A stretch of DNA of 64,000 bases from Chloroflexota bacterium (lineage in GTDB: Bacteria; Chloroflexota; Anaerolineae; UBA4142; SHND01), in NCBI GenBank assembly GCA_004295045.1, contig SHND01000020.1, positions 68,417-132,416 of the forward strand. Reading direction: 5' to 3'. The notes beneath the pieces were generated by a model. That model made no database searches. It had not been told where the DNA came from and saw only the letters and a list, made by a program, of their open reading frames with translations. The position numbers were made by a program, and so were the translations under genes. Below are positions 53,630-62,606 of this stretch, piece after piece; the first letter of the stretch is position 1, and every line of letters starts with the position of its first letter.

Positions 53630-54499
53630 TTATGCTTTACTCTTGACTTTTTTCTCATCCGTGCGTGGTTTGGCGGTCAGCGTCTGATAAATTCTTTGCA
53701 CATTGTCTTTGTGCAATTTGCGTACCACCCCATCGAGCAAAATCGGTGTCCCGCCGCACGATTCGAGTGTGATGTCGGCAAGTTTTTCCTTGCTCGTGCG
53801 CGTGGCAACTTTGGCTTTGACGCGTTCATAGATGCAATTCAAGTACGCGATCTGTGCGTCAATAGATTCGTCAATTTCACCCTTGAGCAAAACGTCGCCG
53901 TGTCCCTGCACGATATTTTCAACGTTCATCTCTTTGATCTGATTGAGCGTATTGATCAGCACCTCGCGGTCGCCCCAATAAATATGCGGCAGCGCCATCA
54001 CCGCATCGCCCGCAAAGAGAATTTTCTCGCCCTCGATATAAATCCCGATCCCGTCCATCGTGTGTCCCGGCAGCGGCACCAGTTTCAAGATGCGGTCACC
54101 AAGTTGAAAAGTCATCTTGTCGGGAAAGGTGAGATTGGGCAAGCGCAAGACGACATCTGCGAGTTCGGGCGTGGACTGCTTGGCTTCATTCAAATTCTTT
54201 TCGCCCGATTTCCGCAAAATTTCGCGGCATTTTTCACTCGAAATAATATCCGCCTCTGTGAACAAATAATTCCCGTACACATGGTCGGCGTGATAATGCG
54301 TGTTAATCACATAACGGATGCCGCGCTTGTCGCGCGATTCACCGCGGAGGAACTCGATCATCTCGCGCGTTTCACGCGGAAAAGGCAGCGTATCAATCAC
54401 GACCGTACCTTCGTCGGTAATGATCGCGCCGGCGGTAACTTGAGCGTACATCTCGCTCTGAAAAATGTAAATATCTTCGGTCACGCGTTCTTTACGCAT
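53630..54499 (-). CDS. MBL-fold metallo-hydrolase
   Basis: 289 residues with AGGA eight bases upstream of ATG. Metallo-beta-lactamase motifs: NTHYHADHVYGN (HxHxDH), PGHTMDG, FAGDAV and QGHGDVL. All zinc ligands are present. The C-terminal ~60 residues are extra and end in a Lys-rich tail (DEKKVKSKA). It has no signal peptide and resembles the quinoprotein-relay/SoxH-like and glyoxalase II-like subgroup. Substrate unknown. Confidence 0.87.
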   Translation of the reverse strand: MRKERVTEDIYIFQSEMYAQVTAGAIITDEGTVVIDTLPFPRETREMIEFLRGESRDKRGIRYVINTHYHADHVYGNYLFTEADIISSEKCREILRKSGEKNLNEAKQSTPELADVVLRLPNLTFPDKMTFQLGDRILKLVPLPGHTMDGIGIYIEGEKILFAGDAVMALPHIYWGDREVLINTLNQIKEMNVENIVQGHGDVLLKGEIDESIDAQIAYLNCIYERVKAKVATRTSKEKLADITLESCGGTPILLDGVVRKLHKDNVQRIYQTLTAKPRTDEKKVKSKA

Positions 54500-54631
54500 T
54501 TTTTTTCCTGTGCGCAGCGCCAGCGCAGGGTGCGCGGAGGGTTTGGTTTGCGGCTGGGCTGCAAAAATTCAACGAACTAACCTTAACATACCGCCGCGCG
54601 CTTTGTCAAGGGCAGTTTTCGCTGCGCGCGC

Positions 54632-54658
54632 TTGTACCAAAAAGAACGCGGCTATAAT
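54632..54658 (+). promoter_or_regulatory. Promoter giving a leaderless SET-domain message
   Basis: TTGTAC (54632-54637), 15 bp, TATAAT (54653-54658). The ATG is at 54666, seven bases after the -10, so transcription would start at or one base before the start codon. There is no room for a Shine-Dalgarno. Confidence 0.65.
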
Positions 54659-54665
54659 AAATCTC

Positions 54666-55172
54666 ATGCAACGCGAATCCGACTCGTATTTGACTCCTAA
54701 AGCAGAGTCGCGCCGCAAGCCAAATGGGCAAATGGGCATCTTTGCGCGTGAACCGATTGCGCGGGATGAAATCGTCGCGGTGTGGGGCGGCGAAATTTTG
54801 ACGCGCGCAGAGCTGGAACAACTACCCGAACGGTATCAGCAATATACGATGCAGGTCGAAGAGGATTTTTTTCTCGGCGGTTTGGGCGAAGACGCGACAA
54901 ATTATTTCAACCATTCGTGCGATCCGAATGTGGGACTGGAAGGGCAAATGGTGCTGCGCGCGCTCCGCAACATTGCGCCGGAGGAAGAAATTTGCTTTGA
55001 TTATGCTACGTGCGACGGCAGCGCTTATGACGAATTTGAATGTCACTGCGGCGCCCCCTCCTGCCGCAAGCGCGTGACGGGAAACGATTGGCGCATACCC
55101 GAACTGTGGGAAAAATATCGCGGCTATTTTCTTCCCTACTTGCAGCGCCGAATTGATCGGCTCAAGCCCTAA
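54666..55172 (+). CDS. SET-domain protein (lysine methyltransferase-like)
   Basis: 168 residues from ATG 54666. Short SET domain: GIFAREPIARDEIVAVWGG, YFNHSCDPN (SAM-binding/pseudoknot NHS motif), EEEICFDYATCD, and a post-SET-like CHCGAPSCRKRV. The catalytic Tyr in FDYAT is present. SET proteins are typical of eukaryotes but are known in scattered bacteria, where they can methylate nucleoid or ribosomal proteins. It is monocistronic, apparently leaderless, with a terminator three bases after the TAA. Confidence 0.88.
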   Translation: MQRESDSYLTPKAESRRKPNGQMGIFAREPIARDEIVAVWGGEILTRAELEQLPERYQQYTMQVEEDFFLGGLGEDATNYFNHSCDPNVGLEGQMVLRALRNIAPEEEICFDYATCDGSAYDEFECHCGAPSCRKRVTGNDWRIPELWEKYRGYFLPYLQRRIDRLKP

Positions 55173-55174
55173 AC

Positions 55175-55208
55175 AAAAACGATGCAAGCTAAAGCTCGCA
55201 TCGTTTTT
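55175..55208. terminator. Bidirectional terminator between the SET gene and the 6S-like RNA
   Basis: 11-bp arms AAAAACGATGC / GCATCGTTTTT (55175-55185, 55198-55208) with an inner AGCT/AGCT stem. T or U runs lie on both sides, so it can end the SET message and the convergent RNA. Confidence 0.85.
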
Positions 55209-55389
55209 GAGTTCCCCGCCGCGCCGTGTGCGATTAGATTGTGAACCCGCTTTTAGCAGGTGTGGTAACCTAATATCCTTCCCAAGTCACACTATCCGCA
55301 GACAGCGCAAGCATGGTCAGCGAAAACCGGCTCCCGATAGAAACGTGTTGGCTCAGACCCCACACTCGCATCACAAACACAGCAGGGCT
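55209..55389 (-). ncRNA. ssrS: Candidate 6S RNA
   Basis: About 180 nt on the minus strand, from +1 near 55389 to the terminator. It folds as one long rod: closing pairs between the CCC/GUGU start and ACAC/GGGG end, then a central bubble whose 5' side reads GTGGGGTCTGAGCC (compare the conserved 'CCUGAGCC' of known 6S RNAs) and whose 3' side holds a small hairpin (CCTGC-TAAAA-GCGGG). The upper arm pairs CTATC/GATAG and CCAA/TTGG. 6S RNA mimics an open promoter and binds sigma-A polymerase. Assignment rests on size, shape and short motifs; a covariance search would settle it. Confidence 0.7.
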
Positions 55390-55395
55390 GGAAAA

Positions 55396-55423
55396 ATACT
55401 AGCACAATCTATTTATGTGTCAA
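55396..55423 (-). promoter_or_regulatory. Promoter of the 6S-like RNA
   Basis: Minus strand TTGACA (55418-55423), 16 bp, TAGTAT (55396-55401) preceded by TGC (extended -10). It lies 20 bp after the metA stop and points away from any coding start, which supports a noncoding transcript. Confidence 0.75.
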
Positions 55424-55442
55424 GAGGGGCAGTCATTTTGTA

Positions 55443-56390
55443 TCACACTCCAAAGGGCGCAAACATTTTCGCCGCAGGAATTTCTTCTACATCGTACGGC
55501 GTCTCTTGATACACATAATAGTTCAACCAATTTGTGTACAACAAATTCGCGTGACCCCGCCAGCGTACGAGCGGCAGCTGCGTTGGATCATCATTCGGAT
55601 AATAATTTTTCGGAACGTGAATCGGCAAACCTTTTGACACATCGCGATCATATTCCGCTTTCAACGTCAGCGGATCGTATTCCGAATGTCCGGTGATGTA
55701 AATATTGCGTCCATCGCGCGATGCGACAATATACACGCCCGCCTCTTCCGACACTGCAACCAATTTCAATTCAGCGGCGCGTTCAATATCCGCCGCGCGA
55801 ATCTCGGTGTGCCGCGAATGCGGCGCGAGAAATTCATCGTCGAACCCGCGCAGAATAATTTCATTTTTATCCATCACGCGATGGGGAAAGACGCCAAACA
55901 TTTTCGCGGACAAATCGTATTTTGGAATCCCGTAGCGGTGATACAACGCGGCTTGCGCGCCCCAACAAATGTGAAACGTCGAAAACACATTCGTTTCGGA
56001 CCAATCCATCACGCGCCGCAATTCGCGCCAATAGTCCACCTGCTCGAACGGCATCTGTTCCACCGGCGCGCCCGTGATGATTAGCCCGTCGAATTTTTGA
56101 TAGCGCACCGCGTCAAAGGTCTCATAGTGCGCCAGCAAATGCTCTTGCGGCGTATTTTTCGACGCGTGCGATTCCATGTGCAAGAGCGTAATTTCCACTT
56201 GGAGTGGCGAGTTGCCCAGCAGTCGCAGCAGCTGCGTTTCCGTCGCGATCTTTGTGGGCATCAAATTCAGGATCGCCACTTGCAGCGGACGAATGTCTTG
56301 AGAATCTGCGCGCGTCTCGTCCATCAGGAAAATATTTTCGCTTTCGAGAATTTTCCGCGCAGGCAGGGTTTCAGAAATTTTGACGGGCAT
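55443..56390 (-). CDS. metA: Homoserine O-acyltransferase (MetA type, probably acetyltransferase)
   Basis: 315 residues from ATG 56390. MetA motifs: [21 protein letters not shown], catalytic Cys in [17 protein letters not shown], and the His/Glu pair in [14 protein letters not shown]. The residue after GAPV is Glu ([11 protein letters not shown]); in this family Glu there is associated with acetyl-CoA use and Gly with succinyl-CoA, so this enzyme should make O-acetylhomoserine. That fits metY upstream on the same strand. A 185-bp gap with a hairpin and repeats separates the two. Confidence 0.93.
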   Translation of the reverse strand: MPVKISETLPARKILESENIFLMDETRADSQDIRPLQVAILNLMPTKIATETQLLRLLGNSPLQVEITLLHMESHASKNTPQEHLLAHYETFDAVRYQKFDGLIITGAPVEQMPFEQVDYWRELRRVMDWSETNVFSTFHICWGAQAALYHRYGIPKYDLSAKMFGVFPHRVMDKNEIILRGFDDEFLAPHSRHTEIRAADIERAAELKLVAVSEEAGVYIVASRDGRNIYITGHSEYDPLTLKAEYDRDVSKGLPIHVPKNYYPNDDPTQLPLVRWRGHANLLYTNWLNYYVYQETPYDVEEIPAAKMFAPFGV

Positions 56391-56398
56391 AGAAATCT

Positions 56399-56419
56399 GG
56401 TGACGAGTGACGGGTGACG
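56399..56419. repeat. Three 7-bp units upstream of metA
   Basis: GGTGACG, AGTGACG, GGTGACG in tandem, eight bases before the metA start on the minus strand. A short member of the heptamer-array class seen elsewhere in the window. Confidence 0.6.
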
Positions 56420-56493
56420 GAGAAAATGTCAAACATCATTCGTCCAATAGGGCAACGGCTTGTGCCTGCCCCAATCCATACTGCATTTCTTAC

Positions 56494-56526
56494 GAGTGCG
56501 CGCGGAAGATACCTCCGCGCGCACTC
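56494..56526. other. Strong GC-rich hairpin between metY and metA
   Basis: Perfect 13-bp arms GAGTGCGCGCGGA / TCCGCGCGCACTC with a 7-nt loop. The T-rich side (CTATTTTCC) is on the plus strand. Read with the metY-metA message there is no T run after the stem, so it may stabilise or process RNA rather than terminate it. Confidence 0.6.
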
Positions 56527-56533
56527 TATTTTC

Positions 56534-57910
<1,377 letters not shown>

Positions 57911-57929
57911 TCAACGGAACTTGTAGTAC

Positions 57930-58142
57930 AAAACAAAACGGCTAACTGCCCACCGCGCCTTATGGTTCGCAGTGAGTGACAGACAACACAAAACAGCATC
58001 TGACGAATAAATCGTCATACCCGAATCGCGGGGACTGTCCTGTTGCCTGCCAGCAGTTAGCCGTCAATGCTCCAAAGCGGAGCGTCAAAGTTTCAAGAAC
58101 GGGCGAGCAACGTGTTACAGCCCCCGCCCGGGACAGAAGCAT
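57930..58142 (-). promoter_or_regulatory. Structured metY leader with two interleaved helices (candidate riboswitch/attenuator)
   Basis: Going down the minus-strand transcript: A = GCGGGGGCTG (58127-58118), B = ACGGCTAACTGC (58064-58053), A' = CAGTCCCCGC (58037-58028), B' = GCAGTTAGCCGT (57949-57938), then GTTTTGTTTTG. A-A' pairs over 10 bp (one G-U) and B-B' over 12 bp. Because they interleave they must form a pseudoknot or exclude each other; B-B' plus the U tract looks like the terminator. Smaller hairpins lie between. I find no SAM-I, SAM-II, SAH, cobalamin or T-box signature. A weak extended -10 (TGTTATGAA, 58149-58157) may start it. Confidence 0.7.
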
Positions 58143-58401
58143 GAAAATTTCATAACAGAAGGATGTGTCATGTGACGGTGAAAAATAATATTCGTATCGC
58201 CTGCCAAGTGATGGATTCGCAGCGCGGCTGCGAGATAAATTTATGCGTCACACACACAACAATAGTGCAAGATGTTATTCCGTCGCGCCATCAATGCTCA
58301 ACCTGGGTGCGACGGAATAAAGTAGATTCTAATGAAAGCGCGCGGCTTGTCAAATTGCCTCACACACGCTCGCATTCATTGCGACGAACACGGCGCGTTG
58401 T
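58143..58401. other. Intergenic region with a 12-bp hairpin between metY leader and aspS
   Basis: No convincing gene. It holds a perfect 12-bp inverted repeat, TTATTCCGTCGC / GCGACGGAATAA (58275-58286, 58309-58320) with a 22-nt loop, and no T run on either side. A 7-bp inverted repeat (TTGTTCA/TGAACAA, 58398-58418) spans the aspS stop codon. They may end or stabilise the aspS message. Confidence 0.5.
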
Positions 58402-60168
58402 TCAACTTGGGTGAACAATTTGCAAATGCAGCATCTCCAGTTGGTCCTCGTCCACATCGCTCGGCGCGTGCATCATCAAATCTTGCGCCTGCTGATTTTT
58501 CGGAAACGCGATGACATCGCGAATGTTGTCCTCACCGGAAAGAATCGCGACAAAGCGGTCAATCCCCGGCGCCATGCCGCCATGCGGCGGCGCGCCAAAT
58601 TCAAACGCTTCGAGCATGTGTCCAAAACGAATCTGTTGGCGTTCCTCGTCAATTTTCAAGAGCGAGAAAATTTTCGCCTGCAATTCGCGATTGTGAATAC
58701 GAATGCTGCCGCTGGCGACTTCATAGCCGTTGCACACCATGTCATAGCTGTTTGCGCGCACCGCGCCGGGGTCGGTGTCGAGCAGCGGCATGTCCGCAGG
58801 TTTCGGCGAAGTGAACGGGTGATGCGCCGCGTCCCAGCGTTTTTCATTTTCGTTCCATTCGAACATCGGAAAATCAATCACCCACGCGAAGGCGAGTTCA
58901 TTCGCATCCGCGAGTTTCAAACGCGCGCCGAGTTCCTTGCGTAACGCGCCCAACGCTTCATTCACCACTTTCGGTTTGTCCGCCACAAACAAAATTAAGT
59001 CGCCCGTCTGCGCGTCGAGTCGTTCAACGTACGCGTTTTGTTCCTCCGGCGTCATGTATTTTGACGCGGGCGAATGAATGCCGTCAGCGCGCAACGCCAT
59101 CGTCACCGCGCCTTTCGCCCCTTTCGCCTTTGCCATTTCAATCAATTCGTCCAATTCGCGCCGCGTATATTCCGCACAATTCGGCACGCGAATGGCTTTG
59201 ACTTGTCCGCCACCTGCCAGCGCGTTTTTGAAAACGGCAAACTCTGAATTCGCGGCAATGTCGCTCACATCCGTCAATTCCATCCCAAAACGCAAGTCGG
59301 GCTTGTCGGTGCCGTACTTGCTCATCGCCTCGTCGTAGGTCAAGCGGGACCACGGCGTTTTCATTTTGCGTTCGGGCGCGACCTCTCTCACAAGCGCGAT
59401 GAACAACTCTTCCACCAAATTCAAAACATCTTCTTGTTCGACGAACGCCATTTCCAAATCGAGCTGCGTGAATTCGGGCTGACGGTCGGCGCGCAAATCT
59501 TCATCGCGCAGACAGCGCGCAATCTGAAAATAGCGCTCATAGCCCGCAACCATCAGCAATTGTTTGAACTGCTGCGGCGATTGCGGCAGCGCGTAAAATT
59601 CGCCGGGATGCATTCGACTCGGCACCAGATAATCGCGAGCGCCTTCGGGCGTGCTTTTGGTGAGGATCGGCGTTTCAATTTCGATAAAACCGCGCGCGTC
59701 CAACCAATCGCGCATGAACTTGACCACGCGATGCCGCAGCATCAGATTTTTCAACATGCGTTCGCGGCGCAAATCGAGATAGCGATAGGTCAAGCGCAGC
59801 GTTTCGTCCACGTCTTCATTTTTGTTGATGACGAACGGCGGCACTTTGGCAGTATTCAAAATTTTTGCGTCGGCAACATACACTTCGATTTCGCCCGTTG
59901 CGAGATTGGGATTTTCTTGTCCCGCCGGACGTTTTTCCACTTGACCCGTCACTTGCAAAACATATTCGTTGCGCGTCTCACTGCCGATGCGATGCGCTTC
60001 GGGCGCGGTCTGCGGATTGAACACCACTTGCGTCAACCCAAAGCGGTCGCGCAAATCAATAAAAATCAAGCCGCCGTGATCGCGGCGGCGATGCACCCAT
60101 CCTGCCAACGTGACCGTCTTGCCAACATCTTTTGCCGTTAATTCCCCACAGGTGTTTGTTTTGTACAT
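58402..60168 (-). CDS. aspS: Aspartate--tRNA ligase
   Basis: 588 residues, bacterial length. N-terminal OB-fold anticodon domain ([24 protein letters not shown]), class II motif 2 ([20 protein letters not shown]), the bacterial GAD insertion (~300-420), and motif 3 [28 protein letters not shown]. It is probably discriminating or non-discriminating toward tRNA(Asn) depending on whether AsnRS exists elsewhere. AAGAGA lies just before the ATG. It is a single gene with its own promoter. Confidence 0.96.
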   Translation of the reverse strand: MYKTNTCGELTAKDVGKTVTLAGWVHRRRDHGGLIFIDLRDRFGLTQVVFNPQTAPEAHRIGSETRNEYVLQVTGQVEKRPAGQENPNLATGEIEVYVADAKILNTAKVPPFVINKNEDVDETLRLTYRYLDLRRERMLKNLMLRHRVVKFMRDWLDARGFIEIETPILTKSTPEGARDYLVPSRMHPGEFYALPQSPQQFKQLLMVAGYERYFQIARCLRDEDLRADRQPEFTQLDLEMAFVEQEDVLNLVEELFIALVREVAPERKMKTPWSRLTYDEAMSKYGTDKPDLRFGMELTDVSDIAANSEFAVFKNALAGGGQVKAIRVPNCAEYTRRELDELIEMAKAKGAKGAVTMALRADGIHSPASKYMTPEEQNAYVERLDAQTGDLILFVADKPKVVNEALGALRKELGARLKLADANELAFAWVIDFPMFEWNENEKRWDAAHHPFTSPKPADMPLLDTDPGAVRANSYDMVCNGYEVASGSIRIHNRELQAKIFSLLKIDEERQQIRFGHMLEAFEFGAPPHGGMAPGIDRFVAILSGEDNIRDVIAFPKNQQAQDLMMHAPSDVDEDQLEMLHLQIVHPS

Positions 60169-60197
60169 TCTCTTTTCCGAAATTTAGATTTGAACGT

Positions 60198-60247
60198 CGT
60201 TCACTGACAATGAACGGCAATTATAAGCGGATAACAGTTCGTCACAA
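60198..60247 (-). promoter_or_regulatory. aspS promoter with downstream inverted repeat
   Basis: Minus strand TTGTGA (60242-60247), 16 bp, TATAAT (60220-60225). Just downstream, in the initial transcribed region, is a 6-bp inverted repeat CGTTCA/TGAACG (60198-60216) that could be an operator or a leader hairpin. Confidence 0.65.
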
Positions 60248-60270
60248 AAAATGCGATTCCTTTGCCCCTC

Positions 60271-61002
60271 CTATGACAACTGCAAACACATATCGGGCGT
60301 CCCAAAACCGACGAGGATACGCCAAGTGTTGCAAATGGGACGCGTCAAAATTCCTGAAAGAACGTTGCCATTGTTCAAAAACAGGTCAATGAGAACCAGC
60401 CCGATGACGAACATCGCGGCAAAGAGCTCAAAGCGCGCATATTGCCAATAAACCTTTTGCGGCAAAAAGATCTGCCACAAGCGCGAACCATCCAACGGCG
60501 CGAGCGGAATGAGATTGAAAAACATCAAGCCCAAATTCAGCAAAACGAACATTTCGACAAATTGCCCCGGAGAAAAATAATAATTTAGTCCGCCAATTGT
60601 AAATGCCTTTTGCGGCGTAAAGGTGAGGAAATGCGTTCGCAATACGAGCGCGCCGAGTGTGGCGAGAATCAGGTTCGAGATCGGTCCGGCGACGGCGACG
60701 AGCGCCATGCCGAGCTGTGGCGTTGGCTTTAGTTTTGTCGCGTCAAGTTGCACCGGTTTGCCCCATCCCATGCCGACAAACACAATCATCATGGCGCCGA
60801 ACAAATCAAAATGATGCAGTGGATTGAGTGAAATGCGCCCCATCTTTTGTGGTGTATCATCTCCCAACTTTAATGCCGTCCACGCGTGCGACGCTTCATG
60901 CACACTCAACGAGATGAGCATCACCGGAAACAAGTACGTGACAAGAAACGCGATCAGAGTGCCCCACTGCGAGGGATCAACATTTCTCAAATAAAGTAAC
61001 AT
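60271..61002 (-). CDS. M50 site-2-protease family membrane metalloprotease
   Basis: 243 residues from ATG 61002, GGAG eight bases upstream. About five membrane helices; zinc site HEASHAW (HExxH) and the second site LDGSR within FFNLIPLAPLDGSR. This is the short rhomboid-neighbour-type 'site-2 protease family' without PDZ or CBS domains. It cuts transmembrane substrates inside the membrane. It starts one base after the ABC ATPase gene, so they are co-transcribed. Substrate unknown. Confidence 0.9.
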   Translation of the reverse strand: MLLYLRNVDPSQWGTLIAFLVTYLFPVMLISLSVHEASHAWTALKLGDDTPQKMGRISLNPLHHFDLFGAMMIVFVGMGWGKPVQLDATKLKPTPQLGMALVAVAGPISNLILATLGALVLRTHFLTFTPQKAFTIGGLNYYFSPGQFVEMFVLLNLGLMFFNLIPLAPLDGSRLWQIFLPQKVYWQYARFELFAAMFVIGLVLIDLFLNNGNVLSGILTRPICNTWRILVGFGTPDMCLQLS

Positions 61003-61003
61003 T

Positions 61004-61696
61004 TCAACTCTCCACCGGAAACGGCTGCGCCACAATTTGCCCATCGCGCATCACGATCGTCCGATGCGCGGCGTGCGCTAAATTCGCTTCGTGCGTTATC
61101 AATAAAATTGTTTTGCCCGCATCCGCCAACTCGCGCAGCAGCACAATAATTCCTTCCGCGTTCGCGCTGTCCAAATTTCCCGTCGGCTCGTCCGCCAACA
61201 AAATCGGCGGATCATTCACCAACGCGCGCGCAACTGCGACGCGCTGCTGTTCGCCGCCTGACAATTCGCTGGGCAATTGTGACATGCGCGCGGCGAGTCC
61301 TACGCGCGCCAGCATTGCTTCCGCGCGCGCGCGGCGATTTTTCCGTTCATCGCCGCGCAGCTCCATCGGCAGCGAAACATTTTCCAAAGCCGTCAGCGTC
61401 GGAAGCAATTGGAAAAATTGAAACACGATGCCGATGTGATTGCGCCGAAATTTCGCGAGGGCGTTTTCATCCATCGTATCAATGCGCGTCCCGTCCACCC
61501 ACACCTCGCCATTCGTCGGCTGATCAATTCCGCCGACCAAATTGAGCAGCGTAGATTTTCCACTACCGCTCGGTCCCACCACCGCGACAAATTCGCCGCG
61601 CTCGATTTGCAACGAAACGTCGCGCAGCGCGTAGAGCGTCCGCGCGCCCACGTTGTAAATCCGCGTAACATTCTTCAATTCAATTAACGCCGCCAC
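61004..61696 (-). CDS. LolD/MacB-type ABC transporter ATP-binding protein
   Basis: 230 residues from GTG 61696. Walker A GPSGSGKST, Q-loop FQFFQLLP, signature LSGGEQQRVAVAR, Walker B ILLADEPTGNLD and switch His in LITHE. The subfamily is the lipoprotein-release/FtsE/MacB type. No permease gene is adjacent; the next gene is the M50 protease. Its leader consists of ten 7-bp repeats, which leave no clear Shine-Dalgarno. Confidence 0.92.
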   Translation of the reverse strand: MAALIELKNVTRIYNVGARTLYALRDVSLQIERGEFVAVVGPSGSGKSTLLNLVGGIDQPTNGEVWVDGTRIDTMDENALAKFRRNHIGIVFQFFQLLPTLTALENVSLPMELRGDERKNRRARAEAMLARVGLAARMSQLPSELSGGEQQRVAVARALVNDPPILLADEPTGNLDSANAEGIIVLLRELADAGKTILLITHEANLAHAAHRTIVMRDGQIVAQPFPVES

Positions 61697-61706
61697 ATTT
61701 TTCTCA

Positions 61707-61776
61707 GCTTTCGCTTCTCGCCTCTCGCCTCTCGCCTCTCGCTTCTCGCTTCTCGTTTCTCGTTTCTCACATCTCG
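61707..61776. repeat. Array of ten 7-bp units between the ABC ATPase and scpA
   Basis: Ten units in exact register: GCTTTCG, CTTCTCG, CCTCTCG x3, CTTCTCG x2, TTTCTCG, TTTCTCA, CATCTCG. Read with the ABC gene it is purine-rich (CGAGAAG-type) and ends 10 bases before the GTG, so repeats of GAGAAG could serve as a set of weak Shine-Dalgarno sites. The scpA -10 box follows directly on the other side. Confidence 0.9.
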
Positions 61777-61778
61777 TT

Positions 61779-61784
61779 TATAAT
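61779..61784 (+). promoter_or_regulatory. scpA -10 box, near-leaderless
   Basis: TATAAT at 61779-61784 and the scpA ATG at 61795 leave only 10 bases between them, so the message would carry 3-4 nt before the start codon at most. No -35 is evident in the repeat array upstream. Confidence 0.55.
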
Positions 61785-61794
61785 CCCAGCCGAC

Positions 61795-62562
61795 ATGGAC
61801 GACTATTCCGTCATTCTCCCCGAATACGAAGGTCCGCTCGACCTCTTGCTGCAAATGATCGAACGCGCGGAACTGGACATTACGCGCATGTCGCTCGCCT
61901 CCGTTGCCGACCAATATCTCGAATTCGTCACCAAGCCGGGCAACATCGAACTCAACGCGCTCGCCGATTACTTGGTGCTTGCCGCGCGTTTGATTTTGAT
62001 CAAATCGCGTTCCCTGCTGCCGCGTCCCGAAACCGAACAAGAAATAGAACTCGAAGATTCCGCCGACGCGCTGGCGCGGCAGCTGCGCGATTACAAAATG
62101 TTCAAACAGCTCGCGCAAAAGTTACGCGAACGCGAACAAAAAAATATTCACACCTTTCCGCGCCGCGCGCCCGTTCCCAAACCAACCGTTGCGCGTCCGA
62201 CAAAGATTGCGGGACTTTCGTTCAAAGCGCTGCAAAACGCATTCAAACGAACGATTGCGGCGATGCCGTCACTGCCGGCGGGGATGATGGTCGAGCCGCT
62301 GCGCCTTTCGATTCATCATCGCATCGCGCGCATTCGCGAACTCACCGCGCTCTCCGAACGGGTCGAATTCACCTCGCTGCTCCAAGAAGCGACCAGCCGC
62401 GTCGAAGCGATTGTCACCTTTCTGGCGATTCTTGAATCGCTCAAACGCAAACTGATTTTTGTCGAACAGGACGAAATGTTTGGCGAAATTTATTTATCCA
62501 AGCGCGACGAAGCCGAATCGCACGTGCCGACGCTGGAAGAGTTGGAGAATGATTTTGCGTGA
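61795..62562 (+). CDS. scpA: Segregation and condensation protein A
   Basis: 255 residues. Kleisin N-terminal domain YEGPLDLLLQMIERAELDI..M, LAARLILIKSRSLLP, and the C-terminal winged helix with VTFLAILESLKRK and VEQDEMFGEIYL. It bridges the SMC heads in chromosome condensation. The usual partner scpB does not follow; the next gene is convergent. The middle segment (KTFPRRAPVPKPTVARP region) is a proline-rich linker. Confidence 0.93.
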   Translation: MDDYSVILPEYEGPLDLLLQMIERAELDITRMSLASVADQYLEFVTKPGNIELNALADYLVLAARLILIKSRSLLPRPETEQEIELEDSADALARQLRDYKMFKQLAQKLREREQKNIHTFPRRAPVPKPTVARPTKIAGLSFKALQNAFKRTIAAMPSLPAGMMVEPLRLSIHHRIARIRELTALSERVEFTSLLQEATSRVEAIVTFLAILESLKRKLIFVEQDEMFGEIYLSKRDEAESHVPTLEELENDFA

Positions 62563-62564
62563 GA

Positions 62565-62606
62565 TTTGAAATGGAAAATTTTCTCTGAAAATTTTTCCAT
62601 TTCAAA
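62565..62606. terminator. Bidirectional hairpin terminator between scpA and a glycosyltransferase
   Basis: 19-20 bp arms (62565-62583 and 62587-62606) differing by one bulged A, with a 3-nt loop TCT. The stem is AT-rich with runs of A and T inside. The stop of the glycosyltransferase lies in the right arm. Confidence 0.75.

Noticed and set aside
55209..55389. RNase P RNA, SRP RNA or tmRNA instead of 6S
   Set aside because: The signature strings of these RNAs (GAGGAAAGUCC; GGUCAG..GGAAGG; the tmRNA tRNA-like ends) are not present.
58163..58414. 83-codon plus-strand frame between metY and aspS
   Set aside because: No Shine-Dalgarno, crosses two hairpins and the aspS stop region, and has no recognisable protein character.
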